Numbered from the stretch's first letter, positions 16,318 through 25,757 are shown. The stretch is 64,000 bases of DNA from Sinomicrobium weinanense (GCF_018863395.1 NZ_JAHKRR010000003.1:496001-560000), one strand, 5' to 3'. Made by a program: numbers and translations. Notes: a model not told the origin generated them from the sequence alone.

Positions 16318-17952
16318 TTACAGGTCCAGTTTCTTTCTCGAGACCTTATCGGCCATAATGATGGCATTATAGGCATTTACCATCCTTCCGGACCTGGAGA
16401 TCTCGGTAAAAGGCTTCTTTTTTTCCGGGTTGCCTTCCAGGATGACATTGGTCCTGGCGGCAAGGCCGGAATGCATGATGATCTTTTTGACCTGGGATGC
16501 ACTAAGGTCGGGATAATACGAACGTATCAGTGCAGCTACCCCAGCCACCTCGGGTGAAGCCATGGACGTACCCTGTTCAAATTTGTATTTATTGTCTGGA
16601 ATAGTAGACCAGATCTTTGTACCGGGGGCAAAGACATCCACATTGTTTTTCCCGTAATTGGAAAATTTGGCGATCATTTCCGGGCCATAGGTATAATCTA
16701 ACGCTCCTACGGTAAGGAAATTATCGGATATTTCCTTGCCGTTATCCACGGCATCATTGGGATATACATTGGTCTTGTCCAGATCTTTGGATTCATTTCC
16801 GGCGGCATTGACGATAAGTACGTCATTTTCGGCGGCATATTTTATGGCGTCCCTTACCCATTCGGGGTGAGGAGAATAGTATTTACCAAAACTCGTATTG
16901 ATTACCTTCGCTCCATTGTCTACGGCATAACGTATGGCCAGGGCGATATCTTTGTCGTACTCATCTCCGTCGGGCACTGCCCTTACGGCCATGATCTCCA
17001 CATTGTTGGCCACACCGTTCATTCCTTTTCCGTTATTCCGGCTTGCAGCAATGATCCCGGAAACATGGGTACCGTGCTTTGCTTCTTCCTTATCGGGCCC
17101 CGTAACATTATTGTTACCGTAATCAGTGTCATTGATATCATCGGGGTCATCGCCAACGAGTCCCCTGCCGTCAAAATCGAGGTTCAGGTTGTAGTTGAGC
17201 TGATCGGAAAAATACTCGACCCCTTCTTTGAGTTCTTCTTTTACTTCTGCAACAGTGCTCAGCGAAGGGTCTATGGAAAGGACATTGGTCAGGACGCCCC
17301 GGGCCTGAAGTAGTTTCAGGTCGGAGGAAGGGAGCCCTTCAAGGTCTTCACGGGTGTAATCTTCCTTTCCGAGTTCTTCCTGTACGGTAGCATCGGCATT
17401 CTTTACCATTTGCAGTATTTGTTCGTACTGGGTCTTGTTCAGTTGGGCTTCCTGATATTCTTTTTCGTATTCGGCCTTAGCCTTTTTGTAGGTTTCGGAA
17501 CCATCATCACCTTTTTTGAGTACCCTTACGTATTCCAGGTTCTCGTGAAGAGCATCACCCAGGAAGTTCCAGCCATGCACATCGTCTACATAACCGTTGC
17601 CATCATCGTCTATACCATTATCGGGGATCTCCTTTTCATTGGTCCAGAGTACATCCTTGAGGTCTTCGTGCTCTATGTCTACTCCTGAGTCTACCACTCC
17701 CACGACCACTTTTACACCTTTCCGCCCTTTCAGCAACTCTTCGTAGGCCTTGTTTACACTCATCCCGGGGATGGTGTCTGCAATGAGGTCGGCGTGAGGC
17801 CAGGCCTTGAATTCATCATTATTCAGGTCGGCAACCTTTAAAGGCACCGCGTCTATATTCTCTATGGGCGTGGATACGATAGCCGTAGTTCCGCAACCTG
17901 CAAGCAACAACGCTGCCGAAACCGGAAATAGAAATGATCTTGATAGGTTCAT
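16318..17952 (-). CDS. S8 family (subtilisin-like) serine peptidase, lipoprotein
   Basis: 544 residues. The N-terminus has a type II signal with lipobox LLAGC (Cys at about residue 20), so it is anchored by lipid. The triad is complete: Asp in VVGVVDSGVDIEHEDL, His in KHGTHVSGIIAA, Ser in GTSMASPEVAGVAAL. An insert of about 150 residues between Asp and His is rich in acidic and coiled-coil-like sequence (KAKAEYEKEYQEAQ), as in Bacteroidota S8 proteins. It contains several DDDGNGYVDD-type acidic loops that could bind calcium. It degrades proteins in the cell envelope. Confidence 0.92.
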   Translation of the reverse strand: MNLSRSFLFPVSAALLLAGCGTTAIVSTPIENIDAVPLKVADLNNDEFKAWPHADLIADTIPGMSVNKAYEELLKGRKGVKVVVGVVDSGVDIEHEDLKDVLWTNEKEIPDNGIDDDGNGYVDDVHGWNFLGDALHENLEYVRVLKKGDDGSETYKKAKAEYEKEYQEAQLNKTQYEQILQMVKNADATVQEELGKEDYTREDLEGLPSSDLKLLQARGVLTNVLSIDPSLSTVAEVKEELKEGVEYFSDQLNYNLNLDFDGRGLVGDDPDDINDTDYGNNNVTGPDKEEAKHGTHVSGIIAASRNNGKGMNGVANNVEIMAVRAVPDGDEYDKDIALAIRYAVDNGAKVINTSFGKYYSPHPEWVRDAIKYAAENDVLIVNAAGNESKDLDKTNVYPNDAVDNGKEISDNFLTVGALDYTYGPEMIAKFSNYGKNNVDVFAPGTKIWSTIPDNKYKFEQGTSMASPEVAGVAALIRSYYPDLSASQVKKIIMHSGLAARTNVILEGNPEKKKPFTEISRSGRMVNAYNAIIMADKVSRKKLDL

Positions 17953-17955
17953 ATT

Positions 17956-18100
17956 ATCTGTATACTTTATTACTTTGGTTTTTATTTTTTGTTCTTTGTA
18001 CTATGTTCTTTATACTTTGTACTTTTTTGTCTTAGCAGGGGGAACACCCCCCTTACCCCTACTTCGACTTCGTTCAGCACACCGCCTCAAGGGGGGGAGC
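17956..18100. repeat. Short direct repeats and a GC palindrome between MBL and S8 genes
   Basis: Words of the type TTCTTTATACT and TTTGTACT recur between about 17988 and 18030. A C-run/G-run inverted repeat (CCCCCCTT at 18047-18054, AAGGGGGG at 18089-18096) encloses TTCGACTTCGTTCAGCAC, a relative of the repeat between trkH and trkA. No gene is seen. Confidence 0.5.
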
Positions 18101-18122
18101 TATATAAGGTTAAAAGAAATTT

Positions 18123-18989
18123 TTAATTAAAGACCTCATCAAACTTAAATGTTTCTTTGAGGCGGACTCCTTTTTCGGTATGTTTCAGGGTACAGATCTG
18201 ATTATGGGCATCGTGTTCCAGGAAGAGGAAAAACTCTTCGGACGCCGCTTTGCCCAGGAACTTTGCTTTTTCATCGAGGGTAAGCAACGGACGGGTATCA
18301 TAGCCCATGACATAAGGCAGGGGGATATGCCCTACGGTAGGCAAAAGGTCTGCTGTGAACACCAGGGTTTTGCCTTTGTATTTAAGGTGAGGGATCATCT
18401 GTTTGTCGGTATGCCCGTCTACATACAGGATATCGAAGCCCAGCTCCGAATTTTCGAGGTAACCGGAATTTTCGGAAGGCAAAGGCATAAAGCACAACTG
18501 TCCGCTTTCTTCCAGGGGCAGGATATTTTCTTTGAGAAAAGAGGCCTTTTCCCTGGCATTGGGCGTTACGGCCCATTTCCAGTGCGCTTCGTTGCTCCAG
18601 AACCTGGCATTTTTGAACGCGGGTTCATATCCCGTTCTGTCTTTATTCCATTGTATACTACCTCCGCAGTGGTCAAAATGGAGATGGGTCATAAATACAT
18701 CGGTGATATCGTCGCGGTGAAAACCGTGTTTGGCAAGAGAGCTGTCGATGCTGTCATCTCCCCAGAGGTAATAATATCCGAAGAATTTATCGGACTGCTT
18801 GTTTCCCATCCCCGTGTCGATAAGGATAAGCCGGTCTCCGTCTTCGATGAGCAGTGACCTTGCAGCCATATCGATCATATTGTTCTCATCTGCAGGGTTG
18901 GTCCTGCTCCACAGGGACTTGGGTACTACACCGAACATGGCCCCGCCATCCAGCTTGAAATTTCCTGTTTCTATCGGATATAATTGCAT
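18123..18989 (-). CDS. MBL fold metallo-hydrolase
   Basis: 288 residues. The zinc motif HxHxDH is present as MTHLHFDHCGG (about residue 105), with a later His in YVDGHTDKQMIPHL and a distal His in LFLEHDAH. The family is broad (lactonases, glyoxalase II-like enzymes, others). The full set of ligands including the bridging Asp (FTADLLP) suggests a two-zinc hydrolase of the quorum-quenching lactonase/alkyl-sulfatase-like branch, but I cannot name the substrate. Confidence 0.85.
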   Translation of the reverse strand: MQLYPIETGNFKLDGGAMFGVVPKSLWSRTNPADENNMIDMAARSLLIEDGDRLILIDTGMGNKQSDKFFGYYYLWGDDSIDSSLAKHGFHRDDITDVFMTHLHFDHCGGSIQWNKDRTGYEPAFKNARFWSNEAHWKWAVTPNAREKASFLKENILPLEESGQLCFMPLPSENSGYLENSELGFDILYVDGHTDKQMIPHLKYKGKTLVFTADLLPTVGHIPLPYVMGYDTRPLLTLDEKAKFLGKAASEEFFLFLEHDAHNQICTLKHTEKGVRLKETFKFDEVFN

Positions 18990-19039
18990 GCTATTGAGTT
19001 CAAGGTTTCAGGTTCAAAGTTCAAGGTTCATTCAGTTTA

Positions 19040-19148
19040 CTTTGCGCATCTCTGTGTGTTCTCTGCGGTTCTGTGTACCAATTCCTGTACTCCATATGTT
19101 ATTACTCAGAGGGACACAAAGATTGCACAGAGGGTCACAGAGAATTGT
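19040..19148. repeat. Imperfect inverted repeat with CTCTGTG words (MITE-like remnant)
   Basis: The left half contains CTCTGTG and TTCTCTGCGGTTCTGTG; the right half contains GCACAGAG and GTCACAGAG. The halves are partly reverse complementary. Similar repeats are common between genes in this phylum. Confidence 0.5.
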
Positions 19149-19280
19149 GTAGAAATTATAAAGTATAACTCAAAACATCTTGATTTTTGTTCAACATTTA
19201 AATACTGAACAGAGGCTACCAACCCCGAAGGGATGGCACATTTATAGCCCGCAAATTAAGAAAACCGCAGTAGATAATGC

Positions 19281-19310
19281 CAAAAACCCATATTTTATTG
19301 GGTGTTTTTT
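19281..19310 (+). terminator. Terminator-like hairpin with no gene ending upstream
   Basis: AAAAACCCA / TGGGT-G-TTTTTT with an 8-nt AT loop, flanked by an A run and a T run. No coding sequence ends before it on either strand, so it may end a small RNA or attenuate the operon that follows. Confidence 0.5.
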
Positions 19311-19391
19311 AACATTTTTATATTTTGGCGGATATTTAAAAAGTAAATGTATGGCTATTATAAAATATTGATTTATTTTTAAAGCTGAAGC

Positions 19392-19435
19392 GGGGTCCGG
19401 GAATGTTTTTGCTCCCGGAGCGGTTTTCGGACCCT
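19392..19435 (+). promoter_or_regulatory. Mutually exclusive hairpins in the leader of the DUF202-antiporter genes
   Basis: GGGTCCG (19393-19399) can pair with CGGACCC (19428-19434). CCGGGA (19397-19402) can pair with TCCCGG (19413-19418). The two stems share bases 19397-19399, so only one can form at a time. The DUF202 ATG is 53 nt downstream. Confidence 0.45.
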
Positions 19436-19487
19436 GGCAGGGCCACCTTCTCTTTAAAAACACCACCGAACCCTTAATTTCAGAACC

Positions 19488-19826
19488 ATGAAAAAAATGC
19501 TCCCGTTCCGAAAAATGCAACTTCTGAGATTTGGTCGTGATTTTCACCGGGATGAAGAGATCATACTCAGGGATCATTTGTCCGTAGAACGAACCCGGTT
19601 ATCCAACGAAAGGACTTTACTATCCTATATCCGGACATTCCTATACCTGGTATTAGGGGGGATTACCTTCATTCAGCTGGATGATTTTTACAATCTTAAA
19701 TATTTAGGAATATTATCTTTGATCCTCAGTGTTATATTCCTCATTATAGGCATATACAGGTTTTTATTACTGAAAAAGAGCTTAAAACAATTTTATTACA
19801 AACCCGACGGGGATACGGAAGAATAA
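19488..19826 (+). CDS. DUF202 domain membrane protein (YidH-like)
   Basis: 112 residues. The DUF202 signature is clear: LSVERTRLSNERTLLSYIRT at about residues 31-50, followed by two membrane helices (FLYLVLGGITFIQL and LGILSLILSVIFLIIGIYRF). The N-terminal 30 residues are basic and cytoplasmic. The function of DUF202 proteins is not established. It is the first gene of a four-gene plus-strand group of ion transporters, 43 bp before the first antiporter. Confidence 0.82.
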   Translation: MKKMLPFRKMQLLRFGRDFHRDEEIILRDHLSVERTRLSNERTLLSYIRTFLYLVLGGITFIQLDDFYNLKYLGILSLILSVIFLIIGIYRFLLLKKSLKQFYYKPDGDTEE

Positions 19827-19850
19827 TCTGTCCGGATATATCTGGAGGTT

Positions 19851-19870
19851 TATATTATAACTATAATATA
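19851..19870 (+). promoter_or_regulatory. AT-only palindrome against the start codon of the first antiporter
   Basis: TATATTATA-AC-TATAATATA is a perfect 9-bp inverted repeat ending on the A of the start codon. A GGAGG at 19844-19848 lies just before it. Folding would bring the GGAGG close to the ATG or hide the start; either effect would depend on temperature because the stem is all A-T. Confidence 0.35.
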
Positions 19871-21654
19871 TGGAGTTAGAACTGCTTAATCTGTTTTTAG
19901 TCCTCGTGGTAGCATGGATAGGAGGTTCTGTTGCTACCCGTGTAGGCTATCCTTCAATCCTGGGAGAACTCATAGCCGGGATTATTTTCGGCCCGGCACT
20001 ATTACAGGTACTGGCTCCAACAGAGACCACTACGGTACTGGCAGAAATAGGTGTGCTCCTGATGATGCTCTACATAGGCATGGAAATAGATTTCCGGGAA
20101 CTGGGCAAGGCGTCCTGGGCCGGTTTACTGGCTGCCATAGGGGGGTTTATCGTTCCCTTTGCATTAGGATATTATGCCGTACTGGGATTCGGTGGTTCCA
20201 ACCTGGGCGCCTTATTCGTGGCCATTGCCGTCGGAGTTACTTCCCTTGCTACAAAATCGCGCATACTGGTAGACCTGAAACTGCTCAATACCCGTATTGC
20301 CCATGTGCTCATGGCAGGAGCATTAATATCGGACACCCTGGCCCTGATCATCTTTGCAGGCATTATCAGTTTTACTGATGCGGGCAGTATCGAATTCCTG
20401 GAAATACTGGTAGTCACCGGTAAGGCCGTATTGTTCTTTGCAGTAACAGGACTGCTGGGAATCTACGTCCTTCCATATCTCGGAAAGCAACTGGAAAAAG
20501 CGGGTTTTACCAACCGCACACTGTTTTTTACCATTATGCTTATCATTGCTATCGGGTTTGCAGAACTTGCAGAGCTTGCCGGCCTGCATTCTATTCTGGG
20601 GGCATTCATTGCAGGATTGTTTTTACGCGAAAGTATTTTTAACCGAAAACTTTCCAAAGAGCTAAACAAAGTGTTTTACGATATTTCTATTGGCTTTCTG
20701 GCCCCTATCTTCTTTGTTACTGCGGGTTATCATGTGACTTTCGATGTTTTCCAAAACAATCTCACCTTACTGATAGTCATTCTGATTGTAGCCGTAGTAG
20801 GCAAGATATTCGGCACTGCCCTTTTCTATCTGCCCAGCGGCAACGGATGGAGAGAAGGGATTACAGTGGGCACCGGGATGAACGGCCGCGGAGCCGTGGA
20901 AATTGTTATAGCAGGTATCGGGCTGAGTTTGGGTTTTATAGACAATGAGATCTTCTCCATCCTGGTTTTCATGGCCATTTTTACAACAGCCACGGTCCCG
21001 GTATTCCTTACCTGGACCACCACATGGCTGCGAAAGCGTGGAGAACTGGTACTTTCTTCTTCCGAAAAAAAAGGTATCCTTTTTCTGGGAGCCGGACCCC
21101 TGTCGCTCTATATCGCAAAAAAGCTAAACAACAAGGCCCCCTTATCACTGATTGACTCTAATATCGACAATTGTGTCCGGGCCAATAATCTCGGATTGAA
21201 ATGTATCCAGGGCAACGCACTTAAAGAAGAGACCTTGATGGAAGCCGGCGGAAATGAGGCAGGCACTTTTGTAAGCCTCACCAATAACAGTGAAATTAAC
21301 GTACTGGCAGCACAGTTGGCCAGTGAGACTATGGGCATCCCCAACATATATGTTTCCCTGACACCTTCTACGGAAGGAGCCAATGTAGAACTGCTGGACC
21401 CCATAGGCGCTTCTACCATTTTTGCCAAGAAAACAGATCCCTACAAATGGGATTACAAACTGGAAAACAAGGCCTTCGAGGAAATCCTTACGGAAATAAC
21501 AGAACATATCTCTTCCAGAGACTTCTTGAAGCAAATATCCCAGAAGGAAGGCGATATCCTTCCTATTTTCTACGAGAATGGTGAAGGAGAGTTGAACATC
21601 TATCATTACGGAATTGAATTGGAGCCCGGGTATAAGGTACATTATCTCAAATAA
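19870..21654 (+). CDS. Cation:proton antiporter (CPA2, KefB/KefC-like) with a TrkA-N domain
   Basis: 594 residues. Residues 1-385 form the Na+/H+ exchanger domain with about 12 helices (GGSVATRVGYPSILGELIAG at the start). The cytoplasmic part begins near 400 with a Rossmann fold, ILFLGAGPLSLYIAKKL, then LIDSNIDNC, an RCK/TrkA-N nucleotide-binding domain. Such proteins exchange K+ or Na+ for H+ under nucleotide control. The conserved GVTSLATKSRI and MNGRGAVEIV segments are of CPA2 type. The next antiporter starts 74 bp later. Confidence 0.88.
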   Translation: MELELLNLFLVLVVAWIGGSVATRVGYPSILGELIAGIIFGPALLQVLAPTETTTVLAEIGVLLMMLYIGMEIDFRELGKASWAGLLAAIGGFIVPFALGYYAVLGFGGSNLGALFVAIAVGVTSLATKSRILVDLKLLNTRIAHVLMAGALISDTLALIIFAGIISFTDAGSIEFLEILVVTGKAVLFFAVTGLLGIYVLPYLGKQLEKAGFTNRTLFFTIMLIIAIGFAELAELAGLHSILGAFIAGLFLRESIFNRKLSKELNKVFYDISIGFLAPIFFVTAGYHVTFDVFQNNLTLLIVILIVAVVGKIFGTALFYLPSGNGWREGITVGTGMNGRGAVEIVIAGIGLSLGFIDNEIFSILVFMAIFTTATVPVFLTWTTTWLRKRGELVLSSSEKKGILFLGAGPLSLYIAKKLNNKAPLSLIDSNIDNCVRANNLGLKCIQGNALKEETLMEAGGNEAGTFVSLTNNSEINVLAAQLASETMGIPNIYVSLTPSTEGANVELLDPIGASTIFAKKTDPYKWDYKLENKAFEEILTEITEHISSRDFLKQISQKEGDILPIFYENGEGELNIYHYGIELEPGYKVHYLK

Positions 21655-21728
21655 CCCCGGTTCGGAATTTTCCGGACAATGTTAAAAAGTATAAGATCCC
21701 GCCATTTAGCTTATATTAGCATATATTT

Positions 21729-23750
21729 ATGGATAGTTTTTTAGAACATTTGCTACACGAATTCACACTTCCCCTGGAAAATCCGGTACTCGCTTTTACC
21801 CTGGTGTTGCTTATTATTCTTTTGTCCCCCATATTGCTCAAAAGGTTAAATATCCCTGGGATTATAATATTAATTCTTTCCGGGGTACTGATCGGCCCTT
21901 ACGGATTAAACCTGTTAGCCAAAAACTCGGCAGTGGACTTATTTTCCACAATAGGCTTGCTATACATTATGTTTATCGCGGGCCTGGAGCTCGACATGAA
22001 TGAATTTAAAGCCAACAGGAACAAAAGTATTCTATTCGGCTTTTTCACATTTGTTATCCCTTTAGGCACGGCTTTTCCCGTTTGTTATTACTATCTGGGA
22101 CTTGACTTTAACTCCAGCTTTCTGACTGCCAGTATGCTTGCTACACATACCCTTGTCACATATCCGGTGGTAAGCAAGCTCGGTGTATCAAAAAACCAAG
22201 CTGTGGCTATCACGGTCGGCGGCACCGTTCTGGCCGATACTGCTGCCCTGATCATTCTGGCCATTATACTTGCCGAAAGTCAGGGTTCATTAAACCAATC
22301 TTTCTGGATCCAGCTGGGGGTTTCATTAGTCATTTTTTCCGCCATCATGTTCCTGGTTATCCCAAGAATTGCAAAATGGTTTTTTCGCAAGATGGAGAAC
22401 GAAAAACATTCGCACTATATTTTTGTTTTATCGGTCGTTTTCTTTGCTGCTTTTCTGGCCGAGGTGGCAGGGGTAGAATCCATTGTGGGAGCGTTTATCG
22501 CCGGACTGGCCCTTAACCGGCTTATCCCGCATTCCTCTGCTTTGATGAACAGGATCGAGTTTATCGGTAATTCGTTATTTATTCCTTTTTTCCTGATCAG
22601 TGTAGGAATGCTGGTCGATGTAAGTGTTATTCTAAAAGGACCGGCAGCCCTGGTAGTAGCCGGGGTATTAACTACCGTAGCCCTTTTCGGGAAATGGCTT
22701 ACCGCCTGGTTCACACAACTCGTTTTCAAATACTCAAAGGCAGAACGGCGACTTATTTTCGGACTGAGCAGCTCACGCGCAGCTGCGACCCTTGCCATTG
22801 TATTAGTCGGTTATAAAGCCAAAATCCTGGATGAGAATATCTTAAACGGAACCATCATTTTAATATTAATAACATGTATTATAGCCTCCTTTGTCACGGA
22901 AAAAGCTGCCAAGCAAATGGTCATTGCTTCGGATGAAGAGTTTAAGATACCAAACGATTCCATAATATATGACGAACACATTCTCTTGCCCATTGCCAAT
23001 ACATTAAATATGGACAAGGCCCTGGAATTTGCCATTCTCATCAAAGACAAAAAATCCAATTACCCTTTATTTATACTCACTGTTGTTCCTAATAACCTGG
23101 AGGCTGAAAAAAATGTGACCAAAGCAAAGAATAAGCTGGAAAGTTTTACCAAAGATGCAGCCGCCTCTGAAACAAAGACAGAAGTCATTGCCACCATAGA
23201 TTACAACGCATCCAGCGGAATTGCCAGGACCGCAAGAGAGGTCATGGCCAATATCATTTTACTGGGCTGGCCGCAGCGAAAAGGTTTTATACATAAACTC
23301 ATCGGAGAAAAAATGGAGCATGTTCTGACCTACACAGACAAAATGCTCTTTATATGCGACCTTAAAAAACCGCTGGTCAACCACAAAAGGATATTTGTTG
23401 CCGCCCCCCCATTGACCGAACTGGAAAAAGGCTTCGGATTATGGATTAACAAGGTTTCAAAACTTGCGCAGGAACTGAGTATTCCAATCGTATACAGCTG
23501 TAATGAAGACACGGAAAAGGCTATTGACAAGCACACAAAACTCAACACTCAAAATTCCAACAACAAGTTCAACAATTTTAAAAACAAGGAAGATTTTTTC
23601 AGTTTTTCCAAACAATTGGCTCCTGAAGACCTGTTTGTACTGATCTCAGCCCGAAAGGGATCTGTTTCTTACATCAATACCCTGGACAACCTTCCTGCAA
23701 AACTCGAAAAACACTTCTATAATAACACTAAGGTTATCATTTACCCGTAA
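21729..23750 (+). CDS. Cation:proton antiporter (CPA2) with a universal-stress-like C-terminal domain
   Basis: 673 residues. The membrane part is about residues 1-400 (LNIPGIIILILSGVLIGPYG, TVLADTAALIILA, SSSRAAATLAIVLVGY). The C-terminal ~250 residues are soluble and look like a USP-type alpha/beta domain (HILLPIANTLNMDKALEFAI) rather than a TrkA-N domain. So this paralogue and its neighbour share a transport core but carry different sensors. The SLC13-type gene starts only 11 bp downstream, supporting one transcript. Confidence 0.85.
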   Translation: MDSFLEHLLHEFTLPLENPVLAFTLVLLIILLSPILLKRLNIPGIIILILSGVLIGPYGLNLLAKNSAVDLFSTIGLLYIMFIAGLELDMNEFKANRNKSILFGFFTFVIPLGTAFPVCYYYLGLDFNSSFLTASMLATHTLVTYPVVSKLGVSKNQAVAITVGGTVLADTAALIILAIILAESQGSLNQSFWIQLGVSLVIFSAIMFLVIPRIAKWFFRKMENEKHSHYIFVLSVVFFAAFLAEVAGVESIVGAFIAGLALNRLIPHSSALMNRIEFIGNSLFIPFFLISVGMLVDVSVILKGPAALVVAGVLTTVALFGKWLTAWFTQLVFKYSKAERRLIFGLSSSRAAATLAIVLVGYKAKILDENILNGTIILILITCIIASFVTEKAAKQMVIASDEEFKIPNDSIIYDEHILLPIANTLNMDKALEFAILIKDKKSNYPLFILTVVPNNLEAEKNVTKAKNKLESFTKDAAASETKTEVIATIDYNASSGIARTAREVMANIILLGWPQRKGFIHKLIGEKMEHVLTYTDKMLFICDLKKPLVNHKRIFVAAPPLTELEKGFGLWINKVSKLAQELSIPIVYSCNEDTEKAIDKHTKLNTQNSNNKFNNFKNKEDFFSFSKQLAPEDLFVLISARKGSVSYINTLDNLPAKLEKHFYNNTKVIIYP

Positions 23751-23761
23751 TTACAAAATTT

Positions 23762-25537
23762 ATGGACTTTAACCTTATCATTACCCTCTGTATCATTGCC
23801 ATAGGTATATTCCTTTTCGTTAAGGACTATTTTTCCATAGACACCACCTCCATACTGATCATGGCTCTGTTCATTGTGGCAGGGGTTTTAAGTCCTGAGG
23901 AAGGATTTTCCGGCTTTAACCACCCGGCAACCCTAACCCTAGGCTGTATGTTTGTGGTTAGCGCCGGAGTATTTCATTCCGGCTTACTGGACGGCTTAAG
24001 CACAAAACTGGTGAGGCTAGCCCGGATCAATTACTTTTTTGCCCTGGTCATTTTTTGTCTTACCGCTGCGGTATTTTCGGCATTTGTAAACGACTCGGCT
24101 GTTGTAGCCCTGTTACTCCCCATAGCCCTCAAGGTGTGCCGGGAGAGTGAGATCAGCCCTTCCAGACTGCTCATCCCCATTGCCTTTGCAGCGCTTTTCG
24201 GGGGTACCTGTACGCTGATAGGGACTTCAACCAATATCCTGGTAAGCAGCTATGCCCAGAAATACGGGCTGGAGGGCTTTGGCATGTTTGAGTTCAGCCT
24301 GGCGGCGCTATGCCTTGCTGCAGTAGGTTTTGCCTATATCCTTTTTATTGGCCCGCTACTATTGCCAAAACGCAGGGAAGCCTCCCCCGGACTTAGCGAG
24401 GAGGCAGAAAAATATGTCACGGAGATCATGATAGGCCAGGACTGCCCCGACCTGGAAAAGTCCATACACAAAACCCGGCTGGTCAATCAATTCAACATAC
24501 AGGTCCTGAGTATTCGAAGGGGAGATAAAAACCTTTTTACCATACAACAGGATACCATGCTCCGGGAAGGAGATATCCTGAAAGTGATCGTTCTCCCCGA
24601 AACCCTGAATGCTTTACGGAATGCAAAAGGCTATAAGATCAAGGGAGATTATTCGGAATACGGTTTTAAAAACGACAAAGACGAACGCAATCTCTACGAA
24701 GTCATTATCCCGTTCGGCTCTTCGCTTGCAGGAAATTCTCTCCGCTCCATCAATTTCCGGAGAAAATACAAATCGTCCGTACTCGCCATCCGGCACCGGG
24801 GAGAGATCGTCCTCGAAAAGCTATCGGAGATCAAACTCCTCGAAGGCGACATGCTGCTCATCCTCGGGTCACAGGAAGAACTGGACACCCTGTCTGCCCA
24901 AAGACTGGCCATAACGCTTTCCGAACACAAAACCACCGGGGTAAACCTGAGAAAGGCCATTCCCGCTGTTATCATTGCCCTGGGTGTGGTGCTGACCGCA
25001 GCCCTGGACCTTACCTCAATACTCATCAGCAGTATGGTGGGGTCTTTGCTGCTGATCACCACTGCCACCCTGAAACCGCAGGAGGCTTACAAAGCCGTGG
25101 AGTGGAAAGTGATCTTTATGATGGCCGGGGTACTCTCCATGGGAACGGCCCTCGAAAAGACGGGAGGAGCTGAAAAAATAGCGCTTCTGGTACAGGAGAG
25201 CCTGGGGCAGTACGACCCGCGCATCACCCTGAGCCTTCTCTATCTCATTACCTTCCTTTCTACAAACGTACTTTCCAGCAAGGCCGCTGCTGCCCTGATG
25301 ACCCCTATCGTTATAAGCCTGGCTTCTGCAATGGGCGTTAGTGAAAGGCCCTTTCTTATCGCGGTGATGTTTGCCTGTTCCCTTACTTTTATGACCCCCG
25401 TAAGTTACCCTACCAATACCATGGTATATGCTCCCGGAAACTATCGGTTTAATGATTTTCTACGTATCGGCACACCGCTCAATCTTATCACCTGGGTCAC
25501 AGCTTCGTTCGTTATTCCGCATTTCTTCCCGTTTTAA
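23762..25537 (+). CDS. SLC13-family permease with two TrkA-C (RCK-C) domains
   Basis: 591 residues. Transmembrane halves lie at about 1-200 and 400-591, with the family motif FVNDSAVVALLLPIALKV and the symmetric KAAAALMTPIVISLA. Between them are two RCK-C domains (FNIQVLSIRRGDKNLF and NSLRSINFRRKYKSSVLAI). This layout is that of the ArsB/NhaD or DASS superfamily proteins annotated as SLC13 permeases with TrkA-C, which transport anions such as sulfate or dicarboxylates. The substrate is not clear. It ends the ion-transport group. Confidence 0.86.
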   Translation: MDFNLIITLCIIAIGIFLFVKDYFSIDTTSILIMALFIVAGVLSPEEGFSGFNHPATLTLGCMFVVSAGVFHSGLLDGLSTKLVRLARINYFFALVIFCLTAAVFSAFVNDSAVVALLLPIALKVCRESEISPSRLLIPIAFAALFGGTCTLIGTSTNILVSSYAQKYGLEGFGMFEFSLAALCLAAVGFAYILFIGPLLLPKRREASPGLSEEAEKYVTEIMIGQDCPDLEKSIHKTRLVNQFNIQVLSIRRGDKNLFTIQQDTMLREGDILKVIVLPETLNALRNAKGYKIKGDYSEYGFKNDKDERNLYEVIIPFGSSLAGNSLRSINFRRKYKSSVLAIRHRGEIVLEKLSEIKLLEGDMLLILGSQEELDTLSAQRLAITLSEHKTTGVNLRKAIPAVIIALGVVLTAALDLTSILISSMVGSLLLITTATLKPQEAYKAVEWKVIFMMAGVLSMGTALEKTGGAEKIALLVQESLGQYDPRITLSLLYLITFLSTNVLSSKAAAALMTPIVISLASAMGVSERPFLIAVMFACSLTFMTPVSYPTNTMVYAPGNYRFNDFLRIGTPLNLITWVTASFVIPHFFPF

Positions 25538-25757
25538 CAGCATATTATCGATATAGATTTGTTTTATATTTCAAAAAATATACTTTTGTAAGCAACCAGG
25601 GCACAGCTATTAGCCGCAGATCTTTTTCTTTTGCTCTTTGCCCATCATATATAACAGCCCCTTCCCCGAAGTGATATACTACCCCGTAGCTTCGCAGGTG
25701 CCTGGAACTCCATTGCACCGGGATATTCTATTGTTCCAAACAACCATTGACCCACTA

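Larger units (their letters stand above)
18990..19487. other. Intergenic region: repeat remnants and the leader of the antiporter operon
   Basis: 498 bp without a gene. 18996-19030 holds short GTTCAA-type repeats. 19040-19148 is an imperfect inverted repeat built on CTCTGTG / CACAGAG. 19224-19235 (CCCGAAGGGATG) resembles the REP unit found near 60063. 19281-19310 is terminator-like. 19392-19435 holds two overlapping hairpins just ahead of the DUF202 gene. Confidence 0.6.

Noticed and set aside
18990-19487. tRNA or other known structured RNA gene
   Set aside because: No cloverleaf or TTCGA loop could be built; only repeat remnants and simple hairpins are seen.
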